Shown one piece after another: positions 13,872 to 26,069 of a DNA stretch of 64,000 nt. Position 1 is the first letter of the stretch, and every line of letters begins with the position of its first letter. The stretch comes from Begonia masoniana (taxonomy: Eukaryota > Streptophyta > Magnoliopsida > Cucurbitales > Begoniaceae). A model generated the notes under the pieces. That model was not told the origin of the DNA. It worked only from the letters and a program-made list of their open reading frames with translations, and ran no database searches. Where the stretch lies: assembly GCA_022432975.1 (NCBI GenBank), contig CM039512.1:31347574-31411573 (forward strand), written 5' to 3'. The position numbers and the translations under genes were made by a program.

Positions 13872-14155
13872 TGGAATTGAAAATACCAAATGGACCTATC
13901 ACTAGAGCTCGGGCCAAGAAGAATACTTAATGGAATTGAAAATACCAAATGGACCTATCACTAGAGCTCGGGCCAAGAAGAATACTTAATGGAATTGAAA
14001 ATACCAAATGGACCTATCACTAGAGCTCGGGCCAAGAAGAATACTTAATGGAATTGAAAATACCAAATGGACCTATCACTAGAGCTCGGGCCAAGAAGAA
14101 TACTTAATGGAATTGAAAATACCAAATGGACCTATCACTAGAGCTCGGGCCAAGA
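13797..14155. repeat. 59-bp tandem repeat, six copies
   Basis: Copies start near 13799, 13858, 13917, 13976, 14035 and 14094. The unit begins AAGAATACTTAATGG and ends CTCGGGCCAAG. It is an amplification of LTR-encoded sequence including the [10 protein letters not shown] codons; element F has a single copy. The copies are virtually identical. Confidence 0.93.
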
Positions 14156-14317
14156 AGCTTCAAGAAGAAGTCCAAAATAACTTATTTCAAGAACCAAGAC
14201 CACTGGAAGAAATGGGCTTTAAAGTTATTAATGTGTTACAAATACAAATGGAGTTTGATTAGGCCCAAATGATCACCAATTCAGCAAAGAAGGCTCTAGA
14301 AGGAGTAATTTCGAAGT

Positions 14318-14933
<616 letters not shown>

Positions 14934-15579
14934 CCATGAACGCAGCTGGAGCATTCATCAATCCGAACGACATAACCAAGAACTCGTAATGTCCATCTCG
15001 CGTCCGGAAGGCTGTCTTTGGGATATCCTACGCTTTGACCTTTAACTGATAATACCCTGATCTCAAATCTATCTTAGAAAATATCCGGGCTCCTTGAAGT
15101 TGATCGAACAAATCATCAATCCTTGGCAACAGATACTTGTTTTTAATAGTTAGCTTGTTTAGCTCCAGGTAATCAATGCACATTCGAAGTGACCCGTCCT
15201 TCTTTTTCACAAACAACACGGGCACTTCCCAAGGCAAGAAACTAGGGCGTATAAAGCCCATGTCGACCAGTTCCTCCAACTACTTCTTTAGTTCCTTCAA
15301 TTCAGGAGGAGCTAACCTGTAAGGATTCTTCGACACAGGTTCAGCTCCAGGATATGTGTCAATTGCAAACTCGATTTTCCGGTCCAGAAGTAGACCAGGC
15401 AAATCATCCAGGAACACCTCGAGAAACTCACGAACAACTAAGACATTCTAAGGTTTAACTTCTACTAAAGCCTGGGAATCTACTATTGCTGCAAGAAAAT
15501 AGACAAACTCACCCATAATAATAGACCTCTGAGCCTCCATTGGCGCCATAACGGAAAGCTTCTGTACACTCCTCAAAAA
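14934..15579 (-). pseudogene. Element A RT, N-terminal half
   Basis: Minus strand. The open part 15279-15028 has [28 protein letters not shown] and [23 protein letters not shown] follows, then [13 protein letters not shown] up to the A-tailed insert. Upstream, at 15579-15280, the protease-RT linker (for example [19 protein letters not shown]) carries at least three stops. The catalytic box lies across the insertion and is lost. Confidence 0.85.
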
Positions 15580-15981
15580 CTATAACAAAAGCTTCTCACT
15601 GTTCGGAGGATGAAAGTTAACTGTTCCTGCTCGGCAGTCAATAGTAGCATGGTGTCGGAATAACCAGTCCATCCCGAGTATCACGTCATACCCGGTTATC
15701 CCCATCACAATCAAATCAGCAGTTAATGTCTTTCTTCCAACCGATATCAAACTATTGAACACCATCTGCTCCGAATGTAGGCACTCACCGGAAGGTAACT
15801 TCACATCATAAAAACATCCAGCTGGACTCACTTCCATATGTACTTTCACCACAAAAGCTAGTGCCATGAACGAATGGGATGCACCTGAGTCTATCAACGT
15901 AAATGCATGCACTGAATTAACAAACACAGTACCTGATAACACTGCAGCACGATCCTCTCCTTCAAGCTCGATCATGGCCAA
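15580..15981 (-). pseudogene. Element A aspartic protease
   Basis: Open frame of 133 codons, in the same frame as gag. The active site is T-L-I-D-S-G-A-S-H-S-F with the classic D-S-G intact, and YDVILGMDWLFRHHATIDC follows, the usual second hallmark of plant gypsy proteases. It ends at a stop before the RT linker. The protease would cleave the Gag-Pol polyprotein. Confidence 0.88.
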
Positions 15982-17055
15982 TATTCTAGGTGTAGCTTTA
16001 ACTGGACCTTTCTTTGCTGTGGGGCAATCAGTAGCTACATGACCGGGTTGATTGCATTTGAAACATCAGGCAACCTTTGGCTTCGGACAGTCACGAGAAA
16101 GATGGCCAGCTTCAAAACAGTTGTAACACTTTCCAACATATTGCCCACACTCTCTGGGATGAGACTTCAAGCACTTTGGACACTGTAAAAATTTTCCTCT
16201 TTGTTGCTGTTGCGGTTTCTTTCCTCCCCGCTGATCACCTAAATTGCCTCCCGGTCGTTTAGTTCCCTGGGACTGAGAAGACGATCCGCCTCGGTTAAAT
16301 TGAGTTGTGATTTCTTTAAACATCCTCTTCGGAGCTTCGGTAGGTTTCATAAATTTTCTAGCAGCTTCCTCCACCTCCAAAGCTTTAGCCACCACTCGAG
16401 TAAATGGTATTCCTTCTATTCCGAACGTCTTTACCAGCATATAAACCTCTGGCTTCAAACCCTGCACAAATTGGAATATCTTGTCTTCTTCCTTGCTAAC
16501 TAGGTGACTGGAAAATCGAGACAACGATTCAAACTGCTGAATATACTCCCCTACCGATCCTGTCTGCTTCAATGCCATAAATTCCAATCTTTTTGCAGCT
16601 TGGACTGTCTGGTTGTAATACTTGTTGAAGAGTAAATCTTTAAAGTCTTTCCAAGTTAGACCTTGAATATCGGTGGTAACTTTCACTGTCTCCAACCAGC
16701 TTTGACCATCGTTAGCTAAATGGAATGTTGAGCATTTCACTTGATTTTCCTCCTCTACCTCAGGAAGATTGAACATATTCTTTATAGTGTTTATCCATCG
16801 TTCAGCAGCTGTTGGATCTGTTAGACAACCTTCAAATGCTGGAGGCTTTAATCTTCTAAACCTTTCCCCACAAGAACTCACTCCTGAGTTGGACCCCGCT
16901 CCAAAATTTTCCGGTAGACCTCGGTTAATAAAAATTGCCAGCAATTGAGATTGTACGTTGAGTAGATCCCGGAGTTGCTTATTAGGATCTTCAGGTTGTT
17001 CTGATTCATTCCTAGGTCGTCCGGGTCGTCCGGGTCGTCTAGGGTTCCTCGGCAT
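15982..17055 (-). pseudogene. Element A Gag
   Basis: It starts at ATG 17055 (MPRNPRRPGRPGRP, a basic N-terminus) and is open to a TGA at 16066-16068, 329 codons. The retrotransposon gag domain includes W-I-N-T-I-K-N-M-F and FKDLLFNKYYNQTVQAAK. The first zinc knuckle, CYNCFEAGHLSRDC, is intact. The TGA falls just before a second knuckle (CFKCNQPGHVATDC), after which the same frame leads into the protease. So this is gag with two CCHC knuckles, cut by one nonsense change. Confidence 0.9.
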
Positions 17056-17203
17056 TTTAAATTCTATTCTTGAATAAAGTTAGAAAAATCTAATCTTAGA
17101 TATATATAAAATAACTAAAGGAAAGACATACTTTCAGTCGGTGAAGCACGTTGTATGGTGGCCGACATTGTCGATTAATCCTTTGAACGAATCGACCACT
17201 TTT

Positions 17204-17215
17204 GCTTTGATACCA
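17204..17215 (-). other. Element A primer-binding site (one-base variant)
   Basis: On the minus strand it reads TGGTATCAAAGC, a one-base change from the tRNA-iMet complement TGGTATCAGAGC, three bases from the LTR end. Confidence 0.8.
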
Positions 17216-17218
17216 ATT

Positions 17219-19457
17219 TGTAACGCCCCCGAACCCACCTCGGCTCGGTTCGCTACTTTGCTAACCCACCGTGTTTAAAACGAATTTTAAAATAATTTTT
17301 GATGAAAAAATTTTCTCGGTTTTTGGGTTTTTTTAACACTTGAAAAATATTGGAAAACGTGCGTAAAATACATTTAAAATACGTCAGAAAATCTCAGGTC
17401 AAAACATTTTGAAAATAGGAAAAATTAAAAAAAAAAAAACAAAAAGTGATGTGCTGGGCGCGCGCGTGCGTCAGCTGCGCACACAGCAGCGCGCTGCGCC
17501 ACCCTGCGCGCCACCCTGCGCGAGCTCAGGTGCCGAACAGTCGGCGCCAGGCGCCGAGCGTTCGGCACCCTCTCGGGTGCCAGCGCGCCCTTTGCACCTA
17601 TTTTTGACCTTTTCTCTCTTTTTTTCATTTTTCTTCAAGCAAAACATCTCCAAATCACCTGAAAATTTACCCACACATTTCCGACATCCCCGACTCCGTG
17701 CCCCATAAAAATCTCGAAAAACCGACTTAAAACGGTTAACTAAAACATAAAGAAAAGTGAACCCGACGTTGTTTATTATACGAAAAAAACGAGCAGTGTA
17801 ACGACTGAAATTTCTATAACCCAAAACTTGTAATCCAAATCTCAAAATACTATTATTCACATACCAACCATCCATCAAAACATCAACTATCCATAATCAT
17901 CCAAAATAAAAATATCTACAATACAAAATACCAACGTCTCCACCAGACTACCCGAGAAACGTGGCTGAGATGCCCCGACATATGCCCGCACCGGTATGCT
18001 CCATGCTTCATCGACCGCTGCCTAATCCCGGGCTCCCTTATCTAGCTCACCTGAATAAAGGTCGGCACCTACACCATAGAACACGAAAAGTAAGCAAAAT
18101 GCTTAGTAAGTAGGGAATAACGAATGCACATAACACAGAATGCAACCTAACCCTAATGCATGCAGTTTCTAACTCTTAGTTGTGCTCGTTACATGTTCTA
18201 TGCATTAATCTTATCATAAGCTGTGTGGATCAAGTAGGCACACATTTCATAACTGTCTAAGACGTCCACGCCTTGATCCAACCAAATAAAACCGGTTAGC
18301 ACACATCCCATAACTGTCTAGGATGGCCAAACACGATTTGCCTTACCCACATCGATCGTAGAACCCTATGGCTGTCTAGGAGTTCATACTTACAATGTCT
18401 TAAATCTTTTAGCCAAACCGCTCTCTCGTAAAATCCCTTCGGGATGCTACACTCCAGCACTTATTCCCGACAAGGCCAATTTACTCGAGATCAGTTCTTA
18501 CAATTCTTATTATCTTATTACAATTCACACTCGCAAAACACAGTGTACAAAACTAAAACGTGATGCATACCAGAAAAATACGTAACACAACACAACGTGA
18601 AACAAGACCGTTTACCCTACCATTCCATGGTGTAGGCCTAAGGCAACAAAAAGAATTCCTCTACTTACCTGGCTGCTCGGCACTTGCTTAATCACTTCGT
18701 CCCGTAGGATTATTCGCTCGTCAACCTAATAAATATAGGGAATAACTTATAATTTGTAACCAAAACTAAACAAAACAACAAGAATACAAACCAATTAAAA
18801 TTCTAAACCTTAAACCCAATTTTTTCACCAAAATTTAGTGTCCAACTTCAAACGGCCATAACTTACTCGTTTTTCAACAGATTTTGACGTGCTACCCCAA
18901 TCCGTAAACCTCTACACGTCTACTATCTGTTGAAACACTCAAATTAACCAACCAAATAAAATGGCTAAACCGAAAATGCAAAAACAGAATCGGGTATCTA
19001 TTGTTCAAAAACTAGTTTTTCCAAAACTCATCCTAAAACTCAAATCTCTCCCCAAAAGTAACTTAACTAACACAATTTAAGGATTAAACCATCAAAATAG
19101 GAAGAGAATAAGCCAAATGACCAAAAATTTTGGAGCTCTCAAACTAAGGTTTCCAAACCTTAACCAAAACCCACAAAATCACCCTAAAAACACTAAAATC
19201 CAACACCTAGTTGTATAAAACTCAAAACCAAATCAAAGGATTCCAACATGACAAATCTCTCTCTCACCACATTTTCTCACCACTTTTTAACTTTATATTT
19301 ATCTCTTATTGGTTCATACATTCCTTTGCATATTCAACATCTCACTTTTTGACTTTCCAAACCCATTTTTGAGTTTTGACTTGTCAAAACTCTTTTCTTC
19401 TCCTTTCCTTCAATGTTATATCATCCCAACATGCCCTAGCTAACGTAAATAAAATTT
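17219..19457 (-). repeat. Element A right (5') LTR, end-truncated
   Basis: Plus-strand start TGTAACGCCCCC at 17219, matching 643. Homology with the left copy ends at AAATAAAATTT (19457); the last ~13 bases, including GGGTGTTACA, are missing. About 240 bp around 19235, and the hairpin element, are absent relative to the left LTR. GC-rich repeats of GCGC and GGCGCC type lie at 17455-17600. Confidence 0.85.
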
Positions 19458-20036
19458 GCACCAGTCTTAACTAACAACACTTGATAAAAAACGTTAGAAA
19501 GACATAATACCCTTTAAAAAAAGGCATTCCCAAATAATTGCAATTATTAATATCATCCATTTCTTACTATCATCAATTTATATATTTCACGTTAATCACA
19601 ATCATCAAAAATATATTTAGACTTAAACATATTTTAAGTTAACACAACCATGCTCGGCACCTACCAAAAGAGAGATGGATGTTCCACTATGATTAACTTG
19701 TATGGCAACACTCCATGTGATGTGTCTACGATTCTAAACAGTCAAGTACAGACCAAGGGACGTATTTTAACTATTTTATCTACTAATTGGTTTGTGAGTT
19801 TTATAGGAAAAGAGTTTTCTTAAAACTTGAAATTTTCAAAGAAGGAATTTTTCTTCCCATTTACAAATTGTGTAACCAAGCTATTATTTAATTTTATCTT
19901 CTTTTAATTTATTTTTGGCAAAACAATGGCCTATATGTAATTTGGGCAAACATTTAGCCTTAATTTAATCATGCATAATTAGACATTAGGACTAGATTGT
20001 GGTGGTTATGATTATTGGTGGCTTGAAGGTTGGGTT
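19458..20036. other. AT-rich stretch without recognisable gene
   Basis: No long open frame, no element end and no RNA gene recognised. It begins exactly where the right LTR of element A is cut off. Confidence 0.6.
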
Positions 20037-20900
20037 ACAACATTGGGTATAACTTTTAAGCCCATACAAGACTTATGGGCATAAACCTTCAGCCCACTAG
20101 GTCAGCCTACATATGCTCAACATTTAAGCTTCAGCCTAAACTTCAACTTCATGAAGAAGCCCAGGGAGCATTCAGCGACCGAGAAGTGATCTTCAGACGA
20201 TCGCACAGTGAGCTACCACGAGATTCAGAATTTGACGGCGAGCACTCCGCGAGCACATAGACTGCCCACCTGGATTAGCGACCAGTCAAAGCCCTTCTTT
20301 GCTCCAAGCTAGTAGCCTCGTCAGCGTTGAGCTCCATTTTGTGAATGCCCGACAGAAGCCTTCCAATGACTAGTTTCTCTTTTGGGCATTCCCAAACCTA
20401 GCCACCGTAGGTATTTAAGCATCGCTTTTAGTGTTTGTACCTATTCTTCTTTTTGATTAATACAAACCGATATTTTCTCTCTGAAAATCCAGAAGCAATT
20501 TAGGTTACCTTTCAAGGTAAGCCACGGTTCTGTCGTGAGGAGGGTGCCTCCATTGATCATCAGTTTTAAGGTGGATGTGATCTCTTAATGTTTCCCTCCC
20601 TCTCTGTTTACAGAGTTTAAAAGGTTGAGGATAAAAGCCAGTCCCTAGCAGCTTTTGCCTTTCCATGGGAAGGCAAGCACTGGGAAGCATATCATAAGAT
20701 AGCTTCTCGGTCAACCAAGGGTCCTCCACATTCCCTTCTTCTCCATTATATTTTGTCAACTTTCTTTCCATGTTCTGTTTTGTGGCATTTCAACTACATC
20801 ATCCGCTGCATTTTTCATACTTTTATTTTGTTTCTGTTCTTCACCATTTTTTTTACATTCCTTGCCTCCCCCATTTTTCTATCACCATGGTAACAAACTT
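20037..20900 (+). promoter_or_regulatory. Promoter-like segment with a possible small intron
   Basis: A TATA-like GGTATTTAAGCATCGC lies at 20411-20426. A pyrimidine-rich leader with CTCTCTGAAAATCC follows. A strong donor-like TTCAAG/GTAAGC is near 20516/20517, and an acceptor-like tract CCCTCCCTCTCTG-TTTACAG ends near 20613, framing an intron of about 100 bp. No convincing coding frame follows. It may be the U3-R-U5 part of an unrelated LTR or pararetrovirus-like sequence, or a non-coding transcription unit. An 88-codon minus-strand frame at 20505-20771 has no recognised family. Confidence 0.3.
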
Positions 20901-21820
20901 TGTGGAATAAGCATGCCTTGGTAAGTGATATGGGTGAAGAAACATCTTCCCATGGTGGCTAAAACATCAACAATATGAAAAAATTGGGGTTTAATACTAG
21001 TTCTGCCAATGGAAAACTTTTGCCCGTAAATTTTGACACCTCAAACACAATCTAACCGATCCTAAAAACCTAAGAGATCAAATTATTAGATGGTACATTC
21101 CTTATTGTCAAAGTACCAACTATCTCTTTTGCTACTTCATTGTTGTAGCCCTTCAGAAAATGATTAAGATGCCTCGAGGTTTTCTAAAGACTCTTTCGAT
21201 TCTTAGCTAATGAAGATATGTTGGTGAAACATGCTCTTTCCAAAGCATAAGAATTAATTTCGGCTTTGCTAAAAAAAGGATCATAAGAACTTGGTTCACC
21301 TTGATATGTTTCTTGTTGGGTTTGGAGAAATAGCATATGTTTAGACATAAAATGGAGAGGCTTTTCTTTAGCATAGAACACGTTATCGTCTTTGTCTTAC
21401 CCATCAATAGTTGCTGTCAAGACTACATTTTGATGCTTCACTTGATGATGAGCTCCAAGCCAAAGCAAGGGCTGCATTCAACCCACATAGAGTGGTGGTT
21501 CACTCAGATTTCGGATTAGCATAAAATAGTAGCTTTAGGTGAATAAATGGATAGGTAAATGAAGTCCGATTCAAACGTAATTTTAAGGGGAGCTTAATAT
21601 ATGAATGAAGAAAGATGCCTTAAAATTTTAGAGCAAAATATTCTGCGAAAATGAAGTTATGATGATAACCCAAATACTGTCCGATAAGCAACTTTTGAGG
21701 CTTTCGGCAAACAACCTTCCGTGGAAGATTCACAACAAGTGGAAAAAGGTTAATGGCCACTTTCTCTTGCCACCAACCTTTCAAGAGTTAAGAGAAAAGT
21801 GGAACGAGGACTACTCAAAC
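20901..21820. other. Unassigned flank of element B, weak coding traces
   Basis: No recognised domain. From 21650 to 21820 one plus-strand frame looks coding-like apart from stops that could be decayed CGA and CAA codons (for example ATFEAFGKQPSVEDSQQVEK). It appears to continue past element B at 30097 as QPRV, then EPRRRNSS. If real, this is a pseudogene or old element split by the insertion of B. Family unknown. Confidence 0.3.
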
Positions 21821-22265
21821 TGTAATATCCGGTTTGTGCGGACCTTTGATTATATATTATGTTATATTATCATTTCCTTATTTAATGACATTTTTGTTAA
21901 ATATGTCAAATCAGGTCCGATTCACAAAAAGAAAGCGCCATTACGATTCTAACGAATAATAAGAATTTTAAGGAAATTACGGGAATTTTCGGAGATCAAA
22001 CACTACATTCCGAGTAAATACACTTTTTGTAATGTAAAAGACGTTCTCGTAAAAATAGCGAACGAGGTCCAAATTGCGAACGGACAGTTTTAATAAATCC
22101 CTGGCAATGAATAGAAGTTATTGGCAAAATATGGAACTTTCGAGAATCTGAATAGTTGGACGATTAACGAAACGAAGGATGAAACAAATAGATTTAAGTA
22201 AGAAGGGCAAAATGGTAATTTGCAAATCCATTTTAATAAATAACACAAAATCACTCTTTTTCCCT

Positions 22266-22500
22266 CACTTTGCTCTCTCTTCTCTCTTTTCTCTCTGGAA
22301 CGCACGAACAGAGAAGGTTTCTTCTCTCGGCCGCCGACGTTCTCACGTCGTTCCGACTTCGTTCGAACTCCGTTTCTCCTCCGTCCTTCACGGTTTCTTC
22401 TCCTCTCGCAACCCTCGGTATGTAGCCCCAATCTCTGAGCGTTTATTTCGAGTTTTCGGTTTGATTTAGGGTTAGGGTTTCAAATTAGGGTTTCGGTATT
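22266..22500 (+). promoter_or_regulatory. CT-rich leader and telo-box-like motifs in element B LTR
   Basis: Pyrimidine-rich CTCTCTCTTCTCTCTTTTC is followed about 170 bp later by two AAACCCTAA-type sites (read as TTAGGGTTT). The pairing of a pyrimidine patch with telo-boxes is known from promoters of plant translation-related genes. Here it is inferred to be part of the LTR promoter or 5' leader. Confidence 0.4.
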
Positions 22501-23882
22501 TTTCGCTAAAAACGCAAATTAGGGCTCGTAATTAATAGGTTAGCCTCGATTAAGTATATATCGAACGTATTGGACGTTATTGGACGAAGATAAACCAATT
22601 TGTAAAAAAGTATAAATTATAGAATTTTCGGGTTTTTGGGATAACTCGTAATATGGATTTCTAGATTTATCGAGCGTTGTGTCGTTGTTTAAAAGCTTCG
22701 ATTTGTTAGATTAAGGACTTTATTAGTTTGGACACTTAATCGTTTAAATTGGGTTTAACGACAAATATCGTGTTTTGCCTCAGACACGCGACTCCAGTGG
22801 ACGAAGCTCGAGATCCAGCGCGCTCAAGGTAAGTTCTCGTGACTTGCTTGACCGAAAGGTCTACACCATACTTCGTCGTCGTATCAAGGATCCTTCAGGG
22901 TTTCTTGTTTTACGTTGTTTAGGTTGGGTAGTTAGGTTAATTGTTCATAGGTTATGTTATATTGTCTGCTGATATGAACTGTTTGTTTACTTTCCGCTGA
23001 TATAAACTGTTCATGCATCACGGTTTTCGAAAGTCATGAAAAGGAATTTCTGCACGTGTTTTTAAGAAAAGGAACGTATATCTGAAATGAAATCTGTAAC
23101 GAAATCTGAATGAATAAACGTAATCTGTCTGTTTCTGGTCACGCGGGATGGGGCTCAGGCACGGCTGTGCGTGTTGCAAGCGTGTACCCCCCCTCTCTAG
23201 GTGGAAAGGGTAGTCCAACCCTTGGATGGGCTCTCTCCGCTTAGTGGGTAGAGGTTTCGGTGACAATTCTGTCTGTCTGTGACGTAATGAATCTGTAATC
23301 TGTAATTCTGTATCTGTAATCTGAATCTAAGCATGATTTCTGAATGGCATACGCACGCATGCATCTGCATTTACGTAGCTTACTGAGATTTCAATATCTC
23401 ATATGTGTCTGTATGGTGTAGGTGATCTGCTAGGTGACGTAGATCCAGGTGAGGACGACGTTCCTCCTCCTGATGTCGGAGGCAGTTGATGGATGATGGC
23501 CGTGGGAGTGCGCTGAGTAGTCGAGGCGTAATATGACCCGTGGGGATGTATGTCTGAACTCTGGGTTTATTTTGGGATGTTTTGAGTTGATAATTGTATA
23601 GTATACTTAGGTTGTTTGAATCTGGATAGGGATTAGATAACGTTTTGGTAATTGTATGTAAAACGTTTTGGTTTAAACTGTGTAATGAATGTTTTGGAAA
23701 TGTTTTGATTGGTGTTAGGTTGATACGGTTATGCTCGACGTTTAGAGCTATCCACGCAGTTGGACTTCGCAAAGTCCAACTCGAAGTCCGACTCGAGTCG
23801 ATTGAGTTTAGAATACGTTTAAATTGGATTTAAGTAGATTTAAGTTGTGAGTTATATGGAAATTTGGTGTAAAGAAAAGGAG

Positions 23883-24085
23883 GTTTGCTCTCTGGAAATC
23901 GGATTCCAGAGAGCAAACAGATATGTTAAATGCTGTAAAATGATAAATGTTAAAGTGCTGGAGGTTTGAAGGAGGATCGCTGCATGGCATGCAGCGATCG
24001 ATTTCTGCTTTTCAGCAGAAATCGATCGCTTGCATATAAGCATGCAGCAGCGATCGATTTCTGTTTCAGCAGAAATCGATCGCTG
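23883..24085. repeat. Cluster of stem-loops in element B 5' LTR
   Basis: Arms GTTTGCTCTCTGGAA (23883-23897) and TTCCAGAGAGCAAAC (23904-23918) enclose a 6-base loop. AGCGATCGATTTCTGCT (23993-24009) pairs with 24014-24030 across a 4-base loop. A third hairpin with the same GCGATCGATTTCTG core follows at about 24045-24080. The 3' LTR has only one of the two GCGATCGA hairpins (about 29795-29835). Confidence 0.88.
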
Positions 24086-24356
24086 CCTCCTTTTGGCAGC
24101 CCCATTTCCGATTCTGCCCCTCCTTTAGTTTTTATTAAATATTTAAATGTTTTAAGTTTTATTTATGAATAGTTTTAGTTTATATTTGAAACGATTTACC
24201 AAACGAAGTTCGATTTCGATTCCGGTTTCGGTTTCGATTTCAATTCCGCTTTAACGTTAGGTTTTAAAGTTTTATTTTAAAAATGTAAAATAGAAATGAA
24301 AAATTTATACGGGTAAATGGGTACGGACTTAGGGGTGTCACATTTATGGTATAAAA

Positions 24357-24368
24357 GCCCCCGGGTTT
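24357..24368 (+). other. Element B primer-binding site (diverged)
   Basis: TGGTATAAAAGC, four bases after the LTR. Two substitutions separate it from the tRNA-iMet complement TGGTATCAGAGC; elements A and C have one and none. It may prime poorly. Confidence 0.75.
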
Positions 24369-24509
24369 TAAAATCGATTCTGTAGACTGCTCGACTACGC
24401 ATCCACTACGCGGACATCCTTCATCAACTGTAAGTCTGTTTACTGCTTTGTTTGATTTCAGTTTCTTAGGATTACTTGTTTTTTTAAATTCTATAGGAGT
24501 TTTATAAAT

Positions 24510-25550
24510 ATGGTTCGAGGAAGGGATCCTAGAGACGACGCGATGGATCGTCTTACGGAATTGTTAGATCGCCAGTCTCAGCATATGGACCGGCAAGCGC
24601 AACAGATCACGGATTTAGTGAATCGAGAGCAACAGCGAGAGAATCAGAGGGCTCAAGAGCTGGTAGTCCCTAGTAATCAGGGTATGCAGAGGTTTCAAAG
24701 CCTTCGGCCTCCTGTGTTCGAGGGCCAGTCATCGGATCCGACACGTGCCGAGGAATGGATCCGGGTTATGGAGGACATGCTAGATTACGCCGAGGTTGCC
24801 AACGGGAGCAGGGTCGCTTATGCCACATTCCACTTAGCGTTGGACGCTCGTTTCTGGTGGGACTCGATCAAGTCGACTACAGATGTATCAGTGATGACTT
24901 GGGATCGATTCAAGTTCTTATTCTTCGACAAGTATTTCAGCCGCACAGTGAGAGTGGCCAAGAGGAACGAGTTTACGCAGCTGAAGCAGACTGGTTCAGT
25001 TGCGGATTATATTCGGAGATTTGAGGCTTTATCACGATTCGCACCTCGCCTTGTCAGCGATAATGAGGAGAAGGTGCACCACTTTATGGAGGGACTCAAT
25101 CCGGAGATTCGGATGCACGTGGTAGTCTCAGGTATTATTGATACGCCATATTCTGATGTTACAGCCAGAGCTCTGGACATAGAGGCTGCCAGGGCCACTT
25201 GTGTTAAACCGAGGGAGCCAGCGAAGGGCTTCTTCCAAGAGATCCGTCCTCAGTCTCGGAATCAGGGATGGCAGCCTGGAGCACAGCCACCTCAGCCACA
25301 GCCTAGGGGTGCGAAGAGACCTCTTGAGGGAGGAAATGATCGGGGCAAAGGAAAGCAGGTACAGGGGACTTCTCAAATGCCCTGGTGCCCCAGATGCCAG
25401 AAAGAACATAGTGGCGAGTGTCGAGTTGGCACGAACAAATGCTACAGATGTGGCGGAGTCGGCCATTTTGTTAGAAATTGCCCGCATCTGGGTCGAGATT
25501 TACCAGGCGATGATCAGAGGAGGGTTGTACCCAGGGTTTTTGCGTTGATC
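24510..25550 (+). CDS. Element B Gag
   Basis: Starts at ATG 24510 (MVRGRDPRDDAMDRL) after a 140-base leader. The N-terminal Gln-rich stretch probably forms a coiled coil. The retrotransposon gag domain has R-F-W-W-D-S-I-K and DKYFSRTVRVAKRNEF. A basic, Gln/Pro-rich linker leads to an intact zinc knuckle, CYRCGGVGHFVRNC. There is no stop in gag, unlike all other gags in the window. The frame continues into protease, so gag and pol are fused as usual in this group. This is the only intact gag here and could be translated if the LTR is active. Confidence 0.93.
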
Positions 25551-26069
25551 GGGCCTGGCGATGTTGATGATGAGGCTCAGCCTGCCGTGATTGCAGGTAC
25601 TGTTTTGCTTATGGGCACTACTGTGTTTACTTTGATGGATACTGAAGCTACGCACTCCTTCGTATCGACTGCATGCATGGCTAGATTGGGGTTAGAGTCT
25701 GGGCCGTCAGAGTATGAGTACAGTGTGATGCTGCCTTCGGGAGAGCATATGCGTTCAGATCGTATTCTCCAGAGCAATATCGTCTCGGTGGGGAGTATTA
25801 CCCTTTATGCTCGTTTGATAGTTATGAGCATAGAGCGGTACGATCTTATTTTGGGGATGGACTGGCTAGCACAGCACTTCGCCACCATCGATTGTCGCTC
25901 CGGGATTGTGACCTTCCGACCCCCGGATAAAGCCGAGTTTTCCTATCAGGCGAGGAACCGATTGACTGGATCGCCTATCTCTTATTCTATGGAGGTCAAC
26001 GAGCAGTTCAAAGGTGCGTGCTCTATTTATTGGCCTCTGTCTTTAATTGTCAGTTGCTCAGCGGAGTGA
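25551..26069 (+). pseudogene. Element B protease, altered active site
   Basis: Same frame as gag. The active site reads T-L-M-D-T-E-A-T-H-S-F: the third residue of D-T-G is Glu, which should abolish aspartic protease activity. The second hallmark, [19 protein letters not shown], is present. A 1-base loss near 26026-26030, judged against element C, shifts the frame and leads to a stop at 26067-26069. Confidence 0.85.

Larger units (their letters stand above)
21821..24352 (+). repeat. Element B 5' LTR (2,532 bp)
   Basis: It runs from TGTAATATCCGG to GGGGTGTCACA. Host-promoter-like parts are a CT-rich tract (22266-22294), telomere-like TTAGGGTTAGGGTTTC near 22466, and a splice-donor-like CAAGGTAAGTTCTCG near 22826. 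Three stem-loops lie at 23883-24080. Small open frames inside it (22090-22431 and 23380-23772, minus strand) are repeated in the 3' LTR and are not supported as genes. Confidence 0.93.

Noticed and set aside
20505..20771. 88-codon minus-strand frame as a gene
   Set aside because: No family recognised, and it overlaps a plus-strand intron-like layout; kept only as a note in the promoter-like segment.
22090..22431. Arg/Glu-rich frame of 113 codons in LTR B, repeated at 27888-28262
   Set aside because: It is antisense to the CT-rich leader, duplicated only because the LTR is, and has no known domain.
22460..22500. Interstitial telomere repeat
   Set aside because: Only two or three TTTAGGG-like words, better explained as telo-box motifs in an LTR.
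23380..23772. 130-codon minus-strand frame, repeated at 29178-29570
   Set aside because: Within LTR; low-complexity residues and no family. Conservation between LTRs is explained by a recent insertion.
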